Assembly: GCA_951213105.1 (NCBI GenBank) | Contig: OX578138.1 | Span: 62,979,826-63,043,825 of the forward strand | Origin: Amaurobius ferox | Taxonomy: Eukaryota > Arthropoda > Arachnida > Araneae > Amaurobiidae | Length of the DNA stretch: 64,000 bases | Reading direction: 5' to 3' | Shown: one piece after another, positions 47,041 to 58,522 of the stretch | How the letters are laid out: the number at the start of each line of letters is the position of its first letter | Numbering within the stretch: position 1 is the first letter of the stretch | The notes under the pieces: generated by a model | Databases searched by the model: none | What the model saw: the letters and a program-made list of their open reading frames with translations, nothing else | What the model was told of the DNA's origin: nothing | Program-made: the position numbers and the translations under genes

Positions 47041-47116
47041 GAATAAAACAATCAAGGGGGAAATGCTTTGCGTATAATGCCCATAAAATATATGGGTTTA
47101 TCTAATAGTTATTCCT
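47041..47116. other. Short spacer before SINE
   Basis: No feature apart from the left target duplication TATTCCT at 47110-47116. Confidence 0.4.
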
Positions 47117-47392
47117 TCTTTTTCCGCTGAGACCGTCCGACCTGCCTTAAGGTATAAAGTATCTGTTTGGACGGCCAGGAAGTACCACACATTTCAGATT
47201 GGAATCCAGTGGGGACGGCACGCACAGGATTCGTACCCTCCTTCCCCTACCACCAACCTCACGGAAGGACTTAGGGATCCACATATTTAGCGTACTCGTA
47301 CTCCACGGCGCAGTTTGGGGAAGGCCGAGAATTGAACTCTGGGTCATCCGAGTGCAATTCCCGCGCACTAACCACTGGTCCACCCTAAGGGC
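47117..47392 (-). mobile_element. tRNA-derived SINE, diverged
   Basis: On the minus strand it has GACCAGTGGTTAGTGCGCGG (A box region), a mutated B box (AGTTCAATTCTCGG) and the family body and tail GGTCGGACGGTCTC. Flanked by TATTCCT at 47110-47116 and 47393-47399. More diverged than the copies at 8848 and 33932. Confidence 0.85.
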
Positions 47393-48059
47393 TATTCCTG
47401 AAAGTTTCCATCGAGAATGCATCTAGATGTAGAAAAAGGGTAGACAGCGGGATGAAACTGCGTCAGAAAACTGTTTCTTAGGAGGCCATTTTAATTTAGA
47501 ATATTGTTTTTAATTAATAGAGCTTTAGGCGTTCGTCTGGGTATCGGTTTTTTAATAATCACACCTCGTATTTCAAACAAGCATTTGTGTAGTAAAACTG
47601 CTTCTTATAATCTGTCTTTTGGTGGAAGAGCATTGAACCTATAATTACTCGTATTAACCATGTTTTCGTGTTATGCTTTCTGGAGGTGGTGTTTTCATAA
47701 AATTACCTCCACAGGCGACACGGCCCCTTCACCAGCATCATCACATTTACAAGTGCTTCAATTACCACCCTTACCGGATTATAAATTAAATTCAAATATG
47801 TACTACAATAGAGTACCCGATTAATCAAGCTAATGTGAAACATTGATGGCCCAGATATGGTTAAACTCTGTTAAAACGACAAAAGCTTCACTGTACAGTT
47901 TTTATGCTGGCGACAATGTTCCCCTGGCTTTTAAGATCACCTTCATTCCTACTATTAAAGAAATATGTACTGCAAAAGACGGGATATGTGTAAAAAATAA
48001 ATATGTAATTATGTGTTTATTTCTTTAGCTCATACTATATGTACTCGGGCGTACTAGTA
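47393..48059. other. No recognised feature
   Basis: AT-rich stretch between the SINE and a coding relic. Confidence 0.4.
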
Positions 48060-48357
48060 TCAACCTGCTGTCTCAATCGCATTTATATCCTTCTTATGCA
48101 AATTTCTTGATCTTTCTCCTAGACGCATAATCTTCGTATCTACTCTCTTTTTTTCACTCATAATCATTTTATTGGTCATCCCTCCTGTTTGCTGATCCTC
48201 ATTCGTCCAATCTTGAATGTCTTCTGCTGTTATAGGTATTGAAGCTGGAAGATTTTTTATTGGCTCTATGAATAGAAAAGTATCTTCCTCAAGATCTTCT
48301 TTTTATGTTTCACCGAAATGTTCACCGTTTGAACCTCGGATAATCGGGACTTTACTA
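48060..48357 (-). pseudogene. Coding relic, transposase C-terminus suspected
   Basis: The minus strand reads VPIIRGSNGEHFGET, a TAA stop, then KEDLEEDTFLFIEPIKNLPA, SIPITAEDIQDWTNEDQQTG, and a basic Lys/Arg/Glu-rich tail ending INAIETAG before TGA at 48060-48062. The composition and uninterrupted length after the first stop are unlike the AT-rich chance frames around it. An acidic-tryptophan motif of the type ITAEDIQDW occurs near the end of pogo/Tigger-like transposases; I cannot confirm the family. It lies between the two 300-bp direct repeats. Confidence 0.45.
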
Positions 48358-48424
48358 TATAATTATATTAAAAAACCGAGTGGTGTTCTTAAGTTCAACT
48401 ATTTAAACGGTTTCACAATATTTT

Positions 48425-48729
48425 ATCAATTTAATATTTCGTGAGCCAGATTTGATCAAAATGCCCAGACTGCACACACAGCTTAATAGAAGGGTAAATT
48501 GATGTGGAAACTAACGACATAATACAAAACTGATCATAATAAATGAATCTTCTGTTGTGTTTGTTTTGACACGAAATTTTGTTGGTGATTTTTAGTGAGT
48601 TTTGAATTGACTTGCTGCACTTCGACAATTTTTAAGATAGACCATACTCAAGAGCATCACCTATTATTCAAACTTTGAATTATAGAACTTGTAAACTTCT
48701 AGAAACAGGCGGTGAAAAGGTGCAATAAA
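48425..48729 (+). repeat. About 300-bp direct repeat, right copy
   Basis: Partner of 46726-47040, with a deletion near 48595-48610 and scattered changes. The space between the copies is about 1.38 kb and contains a SINE and a coding relic. Confidence 0.85.
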
Positions 48730-49169
48730 TTATTTTTTTATATTTTTAATTTCTTAAGTAGTGTATAGATAAAATATATTTTCCAAAATCGAATTCGAGA
48801 TTTTGACAGAAAAATCTGTTTTGAGACATCCTAACGCATTGCAAGTATTCTTAGTACAATATCCGTATCCGTCTATGCAGGAACTTTGAATACAATAGTT
48901 TAAAAATCAATGTCCACACCATAATGATTATATCATATTCACAAACATTATGTACAAAAGCGTGCACACTACACACATTGTACAGTAAGCCAAGAGCTAC
49001 ACGACAAATTCTTTGTATAATCTTGGCCTACTCACACTGAAGTAAAAAAACCAATGACGTGCTTTCGAAACGACCACCTGTTTTCTAAATTTTGTTTCAG
49101 CAGCATTTTACACTGTGTTCCATTTATTTATAGCATATTTCTCTAATTAAGCTTTTATTTCCTCCCACA
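48730..49169. other. Possible HLE terminus remnant at 48750-48850, otherwise nothing
   Basis: AAAATCGAATTCGAGATTTT and GAGACATCCTAACGC near 48786-48840 resemble the minus-strand subterminal part of an HLE, but ends are not definable. Confidence 0.35.
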
Positions 49170-49432
49170 TTGCTAAGTAATGTTTCAAAACCAGACACAC
49201 CCACATAAATGCGCTTATGCACGGTATCATTCGAGAAGGAAAAGCACTTAACTAGTGCACGAGAACTAAGTAACTAAGCAAACTTTTTCTATTTCAGTAC
49301 ATTAAAATTGAGTAACGAAGTTAACGCAATGTTTTCGTTACATGACACGATGCTTATGTCCCAGACGAAAATCTAGTTTAACTACTAATGGAATTATAGA
49401 AGCAACTTCTGGGAATTGCAGAGTTTTAGAGA
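49170..49432 (+). repeat. Dispersed repeat next to HLE-A, copy 1
   Basis: Shares ordered words with 59670-59925: AAGCACTTA, CAAACTTTTTC, CATTAAAATT, GAAAATC/TCAGTTTA, CACTAATGGAA and GGGAATTG. Both copies lie just upstream of a plus-strand HLE-A. Nature unknown; no ORF. Confidence 0.65.
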
Positions 49433-49440
49433 AAAAAAAA

Positions 49441-50356
49441 TCTGATGTGTGCAACACATGACTTTCCTTATATAATGCAATGAATTTACTACTTTTACAA
49501 TGAAAAAAAAATTTCTTATAGCAGATATATTGTATTCTTTCCAAGATATTAAATTTTTGTTAATTAGTCGTCATTTTCATTGATTTAGTGTCATTTTTAT
49601 CCATTTGGCGAGATTTTCGTTAATTTGGCAACATATAAAAAGTCGCCAAGTTGGCGACATTTCGCTAACTTTGGCGCCAAATTCTCGCCAAGCGTTATGT
49701 ACAGAGAAATAAGTTATTCTTATAGCAGATAAATGATTATTAGCGTATTTATCACATGATATTACATATAAAAAGTGAACATGTTTCTCAACAGTTAATA
49801 TATATATTTTTTTAATTTATGGGATTTTTTGATAAATTTATTTTAAAAATGTGCAATATCTCGAGAACGATTCATGCTAGAGTTCTAAAGATTATGTCAA
49901 TCGTTTTCTAAGGAAAAATTACATAAGAAATGTCTATTTGCGTAACTTTATTAAAGGTTTTGACTTTTTGATGATTTTTTCAATATTTCACTCGAAAATT
50001 TAGTGATGTTCTGAACATTCGATTACGTTTAAAAAGAAGAGGCTTCCAGTATTCTCGGATTGTGATTTTCGTACCAAATTTCATTCCAATCGTTCTATTT
50101 GTTCGTGAGATAACGTGTCCAAAGGCCCACTGACACACACACACACACGTTCACACACACACGTTCACACACACACGCACACACACACACACACCTTCAC
50201 ACACACACACACACAAACACACACACAAATATCACCTCAAAAATGTTTGATTCGTGATCAGGAATGCTTGAAACGTGCTCTCCCGTTGAAAACTCGAATT
50301 CGAATTTTCGACCCCGTCACAATACTTTCCTTATACATTATGTATATAAGGAAAGT
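49441..50356 (+). mobile_element. HLE-A, complete copy
   Basis: The start TCTGATGTGTGCAACACATG is preceded by nine A; the CA tract with GTTCACACAC interruptions is at 50132-50228; the end TATGTATATAAGGAAAGT is intact. A block of about 80 bp containing the GAACGAGCTAGATCC word is deleted near 49742. Confidence 0.92.
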
Positions 50357-50782
50357 TAAAATGAACTGGAGGAAGGAATGTGGTTACCGATAAGTAGACA
50401 GATTTTTTTAAGGGAAACATGACTTCATAATCTACCAATCGAAATAGTATTGTAAAATCATTCGCTGAAACTGCGGAATGAATTAAACTTAAAAAATCGT
50501 CATTACAGATAATAATCGATTAAACGTATCAGACAATTTCAAAGGCAGAAAACAGCCACTTCCTTCAAAACAGAGGGAAAGAAAAGCCGCCTCAACAAAA
50601 GTGAGAAGTTTTTGTCGCAATAGACATCATGTGATACAGGAAAGATTGCGCTCCAGGCAATAAAAATAGAATTGAATGAAAAATCGATGTTAAAAATCAT
50701 AACTTTAGTTTGATATTCATTTTTATTTCAAAACCACTTCGGAAATTATCGTTAAAAATATCCAAATCCTTTTTGTGCTATT
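50357..50782. other. No recognised feature
   Basis: AT-rich spacer between two convergent HLE-A copies. Confidence 0.4.
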
Positions 50783-51799
50783 ACTTTCCTTATATACATA
50801 ACGTATAAGGAAAGTATTGTGACGGGGTCGAAAATTCGAATTCGAGTTTTCGACGGGAGAGCACGTTTCAAGCATCTGATCACGAATCGAACGTTTTTGA
50901 ACTGATGTGTGTGCGTGTGTGTGTGAAAGTATGTGTGTGTCTGTGAAAGTATGTGTGTGTAAGTGAGTCTGTGGAGACGATAACTGACGAACGAATGGAC
51001 CGATTCGAATGAAATTTGATACAAAAATCACAATCCGTGAATACTGGAAGCCTATTGTTTTAAAACACAATCGAATGTTCAGAACCACTCTAAATTTTCG
51101 AGTCAATTTTTGAAAAAATCATCAAAAATCAAAACTTTTAATAAAGTTACGGAAATAGACATTTCGTATGTAATTTTTCCTTAAAAAACGATTGACATAA
51201 ACTTTAGTACGCTAGCATGAAGCGTTCTCGTCATATTGTCATATTGCATATTTTTCAAAAAAAAAAATTATCCAAAAATCCCATAAATTAAAAAAAAAAT
51301 GTTAACTGTTAAGAAACATGTTCACTTTTCATATGTAATATCATGCGATAAATTTGGTGACATCATTCTCGTAGATCTAACTCGTTCCATTCACGAGAAA
51401 TGATACTTTGAGAAATACTTTGTATTTGAACGCCAATAGTCATTTATCCGCTGTAAGAATAATTTATTTCTCGGTCCATAACGCTTTGCGAGATTTTGGC
51501 GACAAATTTAGCGGAATGTCGCCAACTTGACGACATTTTTAAATGACGAACGAAAATCTCGCCAAATGGATAAAAATGACGCTGAATCAATGAATATGAC
51601 GACTCATTGAAGAAAATTCAATATCCTGGAAGGAATATACATTTCTACTATAAGAATAACTATATACTATATCCTAATAACTATATACTATACTATCTAC
51701 TATAAGAATAAATACGACTACTATAAGAATAATTTTTAACTGTAAAAGTAGTAAATTCATTGCATTATATAAGGAAAGTCATGTGCTGCCCACATCAGA
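50783..51799 (-). mobile_element. HLE-A, complete copy
   Basis: Canonical ends on the minus strand (TCTGATGTGGGCAGCACATG; TATACGTTATGTATATAAGG). Near the 5' end it has an expansion of ACTATATACTATA-type words (51660-51715). The flank on the 5' side is a T-run. Confidence 0.92.
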
Positions 51800-51899
51800 T
51801 TTTTTTCGTATTGAGTGGTAATCGTCCATGTATTTTCATTTAACTATTATATACACGTATAAAATTTCACAGCTATATGATCATTTGTCCTCGAGTTGT

Positions 51900-52564
51900 A
51901 GCGTTTGTACCTCATAGAACGCTAGCATGAACCGTTATACAGATATTTCAATTTTTTCAAATAAATTTATCAAAAAAATCGCATAAAATTAAAAAAGTAT
52001 GAACTATTGCGAAATAGTAATATTATGAGATAAATTTATTATTAATATCATTCTCATGGAATCGGGTCGTTCTATTTAAGAGAGAAGATGCTTTGTGTAA
52101 TAGTTTTGTATTTTAAGGCCTAACAATTCGCCAAAAGTCATTTATATATAATAAATGCTTTTCTCTCCGCTTGTCTGTCATGTTTGGTGATAAATTTGGC
52201 AACATGGCGAGTTATTTAGCAAAATATTACCAACTGGGCGATATATTGCCCAAAATTGACGAAAATATCGTTAAAAGTAACATTAACAAAAATAACGCCG
52301 AATTGATAAATTAAATATTTTAATATATGGAGTAAATAGCTTATTGCGGATGCTATTTATATTGATAATTGTCATTTAGAGTTGCCTGAAGTATAGTTTA
52401 ATTGGATACTTTGAAATAATTTGAAATGTTGCCATTCGAAACAGCATCAAATGTGCAATTCAGTATTAGAAACACTGTATTGTAGATTTTATACATCATT
52501 TTGCCCTGTAAAAGAAGTAAATTTAACGCATTATATAGGGAAAGTCATTAGCTGAACACAACAG
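51900..52564 (-). mobile_element. Long-type HLE, 5' half, diverged
   Basis: On the minus strand it begins TCTGTTGTGTTCAGCTAATG followed by ACTTTCCCTATATAATGCG, then AAGTATCCAATTAAAC as in the long HLEs, TTGGCGA-type words, and the TAACGGTTCATGCTAGCG block. The 3' half is absent. Confidence 0.7.
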
Positions 52565-52849
52565 AAAATTTTCGTAAAGTCTTTCTGGAATCACCTAAAA
52601 TTCCAATGTGACCTAGAAGTCCGAATTGTTGCGTACTTTTTACTATCGACCATCAGGTAGAAAGTAACATAGCTCAATTTCTTTTTCACTACCTGAGAGA
52701 GTCGAAAGTTAGTTTCTACCTGAAGTCTTTACAAACCCTCTAGAATCCCCCCATAGTGACCTAGATTGCTGAAATGTTGCACATTTGCAACATCGTTATA
52801 GGGCAGAACTTAACTGTGTCACTGTTCGATAAAAATTACTATTTTCAAC
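52565..52849. other. No recognised feature
   Basis: Contains two similar words (CCAATGTGACCTAGAAGTCC and CCATAGTGACCTAGATTGCT); nothing else. Confidence 0.4.
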
Positions 52850-53600
52850 GTTAAGCGCCATACATTGCTAAATAAAATAAAATATTAAAAAACCGTTGCA
52901 ATGCATTGCAAATACTACTTTAATAAATAAAAATTTCGTAAATATACAGCATAAATACAAACGGTAACTGACTAGTTTTAAACGCAAATAACAGCTTTCT
53001 TCTTCAAGACCAACAAGAAGCTGGGTCTCGTTTAAATCGAGTTGGCAACTAAGGGTGGCACATGTGGTTTACGGTAGGGGGGGAAATTCTGCCAATGTCA
53101 CGGGAAGAGGGGGAAAAAATGACAGGCAGGAAACAACGAACGGGTAAAACCACAGAGAAAATAATAAAGAAAATAAAGTGATAAGAAAACAGATAGCAGA
53201 ACAAGTAGAAACAATTGAATAGAGAGAAAACTTAAAATTAAGAGACACTTTTGTTCTAGGTCAGTAACAAACAAATCCTGAAACATTTAAACTAGTTGTA
53301 CGAAATAGGCAGAAAAAATTGGAAATATTATAAAACCAATTAGAACAAACAGTAAAAGTTGAAATTCAAGAATTAAGAAACCAACTGGTTTTGGAGGCCA
53401 AATAAGCTAACTTCGTCAAAAAGAAAATAAGTAGCGGGAAAAAATAAATATCAGAAAAGGTAAGCAAATGAACGAAAAAATGAGGACGACGACTGTAGTA
53501 GAAAAGATTAACCAGAGATTACCAAGCGGAAGGGAGAAATAAACAATAGTCGCCACGCGGGAGTTAGATAACAACAATAGAGAAACTTTCAAGAAAATCC
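52850..53600 (-). repeat. Inverted dispersed repeat, left partner
   Basis: On the minus strand it is pyrimidine-rich and shares with 57790-58410 the words GGTTTTACCCGTTCGTTGTT, TCCTGCCTGTC, AGAAAGCTGTTATTTGCG, TAAAACTAGT and TATTTATGCTG. The pair flanks the Tc1 and MITE block in opposite orientation, about 4.2 kb apart. Possible Penelope-like 3' end, by style only. Confidence 0.65.
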
Positions 53601-53900
53601 ATTTCAAAAATAGATTTAGGTGAATGAATTAGTAACTTGGCTTTTAAAATATTGAAAATATGATTAGAGTTTCAAGAATGTTCAGCAATTGAAGATTTGG
53701 ATACGTCTTATGTTAAAACATAATTCATCTGTTCCTTAATGCGAAATTTTAAATTCCTTTTTGTTTGGCCGTTATAGCCAAAACCGAGTTCACATGAAAA
53801 CATCCCCAATGATTCAAGACAGGAACGGGCTCTTTAAGAGAAGGGAATTGAATTTTATTGAAAGGTTTGATTACACACCTAAAACTGATTCAAGAAAAAA
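53601..53900. other. No recognised feature
   Basis: AT-rich spacer to the Tc1 element. Confidence 0.4.
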
Positions 53901-54098
53901 TACACTGCTCAAAATAATTAGGGGGGTATTATGATTTTGGAAATAAAATGCGGATGAGAAAAAGTTTCGTTGGCTGATATGTGATCCATAGTTGCTGTAA
54001 GCTATTACAAAAGAAACTTATCCGCAGACTAAGGAGTAACTAAATTTTATTCTTGTCTTTTGTTGGAAAACAAAAAATGCACATTTTGTACATGTTAT

Positions 54099-55070
54099 AA
54101 CAAGAAAGATCAATCATGCATAAAGCATTGATTATGAAACACTTTCCAACTTCAACGCAATTTTATACAAACATCTCTCAAATGTGATACATTCCTAGGT
54201 AATATTTTTAAAATTATCACAATACTACATTAAGTTATTTTATTTGAAAATTTCATCGAAAAAAATTAACTTCATTCAAATGACGGCATTAAAATATAAA
54301 TTGCCTGGTTTAAACATCTCTAAAAGGCGATACATTCCTCGGTAATATTTTTTAAATTATCATAATACTACAATAATTTATTATATTTGAAAACTTCATC
54401 GATAACAAATGAACTTTATTTAAATGAGGTCATCGAAATATAAATCACCTCTATATAAAAGCAGCATTTCATTCATAATCATTTTTCCAATCGTTTAATT
54501 CATCACAATACTATAATAATTTATTTTATTTAAAAAGTTGAAAAATTGTTTTCTACCATATTTATATTAAAATGTGAAACCTTTCTCATATATAAATTAA
54601 TTAAATACTTGGAAAGATATTTATTATATAATATATCTCTTTTTTCTTTCTGGAGGATATAACGAGAGACAGAATTTAATTGAATTCGTTTTTCTCCCTA
54701 TATTAAATAATTTTTATTTAAAAAACTATCTAACATATTTTACTGAAATTTTTTTTATATTTTTATGGGATAATTTGAATATTTCCTAAAATTTTCGAAG
54801 CAATTTGTAAATTTTAAATTCGCTTAAAAAATGTTTGAAACATTAGGTTCCATAGTATTCAATGTATTTCATTTTTTCAATCCGGGTTCAATAAAAAACT
54901 AATTGGGTGATATTATTCATTTATATTCCCATAGGTCCCACAGACCGTCTGAAAAACATATAAAAATTTCATGTTGATAAAGCCATTTTTACGGCAGTTA
55001 TCGTGCTATCGGACAGACAGAATGAACAAAGTCATAAACACTTTCAACTATATTGTAAAGTGTTAAAAAC
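54099..55070 (-). mobile_element. Dispersed repeat E, copy 2, nested in Tc1
   Basis: Reverse-complement homologue of 6771-8026, about 280 bp shorter. It cuts the Tc1 ORF, whose last codons (VFNTLQYS, stop at 55044) come from repeat E. It therefore arrived after Tc1. Confidence 0.88.
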
Positions 55071-56150
55071 GTACAAAAAAAATGTGATTTCTCGGATAAA
55101 AATAAGTTTTAAGAAGGGGTTTGGTTTCTCTTGACCGAAAGCAAAGGTGCACAGTTGTTCCACACATGGAATGAGATTGCCAAGGAGGGATTGGGGTATT
55201 TTCTTCCATTTCTGTAGAAGAGCGGTTTTCAGCTGATAAACTGATTCTGGGCGTGATAAGAGATCAGCAATCCTTTTCCCTAGAATGTCCCAAACATGTT
55301 CTATTAGATTCATGTATGGGGAACATGCTTGCCAATCCAATCGATGGATTCTTTTGTCGAAAAGGAAGTCGTCCACTAGCTGAACATGATATGATCTAGC
55401 GTTATTATCCATGATAATGAATTCATCCCCAATTGCTGCAGCGTAAGAAACCACAAAAAGTCTGTGGATCTAATCCCTAAAACTCTGAGCCATCAGTGAT
55501 CGATTTCTGATGATATACAGTTCGGTACGGCCACTAATAGAGATACTTGCACAAGCCATCACATCGCCTCCTCCAAACTGGACGCTTTTTTTTTTCACAA
55601 ATACAGGATTATTTCGAGTGCCATGTTCTCTCCAAATGACAATCCGCCTATTGTCAGGTTATACCCTAAAGCGGGACTCGTCTGAGAAGAGAACATTGCT
55701 TCATTCATTGTGTCTCCATCTGAGATGCCATTGTGCCCACCTTCTACAGGCAGCGCGGCGGCTCGCTGTTAAAGAAACACAAACCATAGGCCTGCGAGCA
55801 TACAAACCAACACTATGGAGTTGGTTTCAAACAGTTTGTGTTGTAACACTAATGCATCTACCCCTTCGAAGATGCTGTTGCAAAACAGTGGCGTTCATAC
55901 CGAGATTCCTTCTGGCTGTTAGTGTTAAATACCGGTTCTCATTTTGTGTTGCTGCATATTTATGACCTTGTCCTGGTTTTCGGCTAACATTTTCAGTTTC
56001 CATAAAATGATTCCATAGCCTGAAAATAACACTTTGGAACACTCCAAGGGCTTCCGCTTCAACGGATTGCGTTTGGCCCGCCTCTAAACAGTTGATCGTC
56101 CTCCAGGCTGACGATTCGGCTAAGTCATATTGCTGAGACATCATATTCAC
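55071..56150 (-). pseudogene. Tc1 transposase, decayed
   Basis: A transposase of this family cuts and pastes the element at TA sites using a DDE triad. From about 56141 the minus strand reads MSQQYDLAESSAWRTINCLE, then AEALGVFQSVIFRLWNHFME and NRYLTLTARRNLGMNATVLQ: the helix-turn-helix DNA-binding region. Around 55640-55695 it reads NVLFSDESRF (first catalytic Asp), a stop, then PDNRRIVIWREHGTRNN. From 55454 it reads MVSYAAAIGDEFIIMDNNAR (second Asp within the D-N-N-A-R box), RLDWQACSPYMNLIEHVWDI (third acidic residue in IEHVWD), and TALLQKWKKIPQSLLGNLIP. Several frameshifts and stops lie between 55827 and 55454, and the C-terminus is cut by repeat E. Inactive. Confidence 0.92.
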
Positions 56151-56404
56151 TGCTACGAAGCATTCAAAGCACGCCAATTGTTTCTAATCTCCGCCTACAT
56201 AAAGAATGCTGCAGATCGATTTTCATTCCTTATCTAAAGCGCGTTATTTTCAACGTCACAGACAAAATCTGCATATTCCGAAGTTCGTAAACGTGGTGAT
56301 ATTACTTTTTAATATATTTTCTTTCAATTCTGTTAAAAAAACTAACCGATTATATGGCTGTTTCATACCGAACTCGCAATATCATCTAATTGTTTTGAGC
56401 AGTG

Positions 56405-56888
56405 TATTAGCAACATTATAGGTTTGTCAACAACGATGGCATTTATAGTCCAGAAACGGCCACCGATTTAAAATAGTCAATTTCTCAATTAGGTGACTAA
56501 GAATCAGAGCATGCGTTTAAGGCACTGCAAACATAAATATAAAAATCCGAAAAATTACGCTTAATTCTGTTTTCTCGTGTCAATATTATATATTCAAACC
56601 TCTACATAAAATTAATTTTCTTCATTTGAAGACCCCGTACCTCTCTTGAATCGTTAGTGTTTATCACATTCCATGCGATGTGGTCTTGGTCATGGATGAC
56701 AAGCAAAGAAGGCGCTTAAATTTCGTATGGAAAAGGGCATTACTAGTTATTTCTCTAAACAAGATATATCGAACTCTTCAATTTCTGAATCCTTTTGGGA
56801 CACTAATTATGTTTTATTTTTCTGAAGAAAGGCACATAATTTTTATATAATTAAATTATTTAATTCAGCTTTCTTGAAAGTTACTCTT
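56405..56888. other. No recognised feature
   Basis: AT-rich spacer between Tc1 and the MITE. Confidence 0.4.
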
Positions 56889-57751
56889 CAGGGTGTCCCA
56901 AAAAGAGTGAATCGCGCTTTAATTATTTACCTGTTGGAGATAAGTGGGCAATGTAAATTGAAAAAATATTGAACGTAAGGTAGGAAATATGACTACGTTA
57001 ATGAAATAGTCCTCCCATTTATTTTCAAAAAGTTACACTTCTTAAATTTTTATACTATTCCCTTAGACAAATTTGGTCAATCGGAAAATTTTTATTTTCA
57101 ATGCAACAAGATCATTAAAAAACAGCATATCTGTATCCTTAAAATCAACTGAATTATGATAAAGGAATAAATCTGACTTATGCCACTTTTCCGTACCTTG
57201 TGAAAGACTGTTTCTTCAGTGAAAATAGAAATCATAAACAAATTGACGATGGAAAGTGTTTAGATCAAAAATACGTTAATATGTGTCAAAATTTTTTTGA
57301 CAAATGCATCTAAATAAATCATTACACAGACAGAGATTATATAAAGCAGTGGTACTCACTGCGGGGTTGGGTATCCTTTGCATTATCACCCAGTTTTATC
57401 TTTTTTGTGATATGTCACAAATTTACATTTCTAATTTAATATAGGATCCCATTCACAATGATCAATTTTCAATTAAATACAACTCGTTCAATTTTAAAGA
57501 TACAGATATGCGGTTTCTTTTTTAATGATCTTGTTGCATTAAAAATAAAAATTTTCTGATTGACCAAATTTGTCTAAGGGGATCGTATAAAAATTGAAAA
57601 AGTGTAACTTTTTGAAAATTAATGACAGGACTATTTTATTAACGTAGTCTTATTTCCTACCCTACTTTCAACATTATTGCAATTTACATTGCCCACTTAT
57701 CTCCAATAGGTAAAGAATTAAAGCGCATTTCAATATTTTTGGGACACCCTG
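56889..57751. mobile_element. Mariner-type foldback MITE with about 240-bp arms
   Basis: Ends CAGGGTGTCCCAAAAA and TTTTTGGGACACCCTG. The left arm (56889 to about 57130) is the reverse complement of the right arm (about 57515 to 57751), sharing TGGGCAATGTAAATT, GACAAATTTGGTCAATC and ATGCAACAAGATCATTAAAA. An internal part of about 380 bp is unique. The right side has TA; the left side has TT, so the duplication is not perfect. The 209-bp MITE at 26053 corresponds to one arm. Confidence 0.88.
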
Positions 57752-57789
57752 TATAGATTCTGAATGTAACTTCCTTATTAACGATCATT

Positions 57790-58410
57790 GTTCCTTCTTC
57801 CCTTCAGCTTCCAAATTGGTGACATTTTTTTTCCATTCTGGTCGTCTATTTTTTGGTTTCCATTTTCTCGTTTACATATCTACCCTTTTCTGATTTTTAA
57901 TTATTTTTCTACTATTTTTGATGAAATTACTTTTGATTATTTTTGAATTTTATTTTTTTCTGTCTGTTTTAATAGATTCCCTCTCGTTTCCATTTTTTTT
58001 ACTTATTCTTACAGATGGTTTAAACGTCTCAGCTGTATTTCGTTCTTTTTTTTAACGTTTTCTCTCTATTCAATTGTTCCTATTCGTTCTTCTATCCTTC
58101 CTCTTAGCGCCGAATTTCCTTCTTTCTTTCGTCTATGGTTTTATCCGTTCGTTGTTTCCTGCCTGTCGTTATAGTTTTTTTCCTGTTTCATTTCTTCCCG
58201 CAACGTTCGCATCTTCTTTCCTTCTACCTCCAGTCATTCTCGGTTGCCTGTTTGCCTCGAATAAGTGAGGAGATCGCTCTTCTTGTCACTCCAGCAGAAA
58301 AAAGCCTGTTATTTATCTCTAAAACCAGTAGACCGTTTTATATTTGTGTTTATGCTGCATTTTTGAATATTTTATATATTTCGTTTTATTGCAGCAGGTT
58401 TTTTTTAGCG
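57790..58410 (+). repeat. Inverted dispersed repeat, right partner
   Basis: T/C-rich, partner of 52850-53600; continues to TTATTGCAGCAGG near 58390, resembling TTTAGCAGCAGC near 12162. A 94-codon frame at 58135-58419 is a low-complexity hydrophobic translation of the T/C tract and is not supported. Confidence 0.65.
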
Positions 58411-58522
58411 ATTATTTGATTCATAATACATACTCAATACTACAAGATAGTTACAAAGATTGTTCAGACATTGGCCCCACACCATTTAAAGCGGCGTACT
58501 AATGTATAAGCATATTAAAAAG

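Larger units (their letters stand above)
53903..56404 (-). mobile_element. Tc1-family DNA transposon, split by repeat E
   Basis: Terminal inverted repeats CACTGCTCAAAATAATTAG (53903-53921) and its complement at 56386-56404 (18 of 19 match), with TA target duplications at 53901-53902 and 56405-56406. Without the nested repeat at 54099-55070 the element is about 1.5 kb, the usual Tc1 size. The transposase lies on the minus strand. Confidence 0.95.

Noticed and set aside
46726..48729. Small LTR retrotransposon
   Set aside because: Direct repeats exist, but primer site, polypurine tract and target duplication are not seen, so only the repeats are reported.
50723..51106. 127-codon minus-strand frame
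   Set aside because: Falls across an HLE-A 3' part; the same fragments appear as short frames in other copies without conservation of frame.
55510..55965. 151-codon plus-strand frame
   Set aside because: It is antisense to the Tc1 transposase, whose motifs are on the minus strand.
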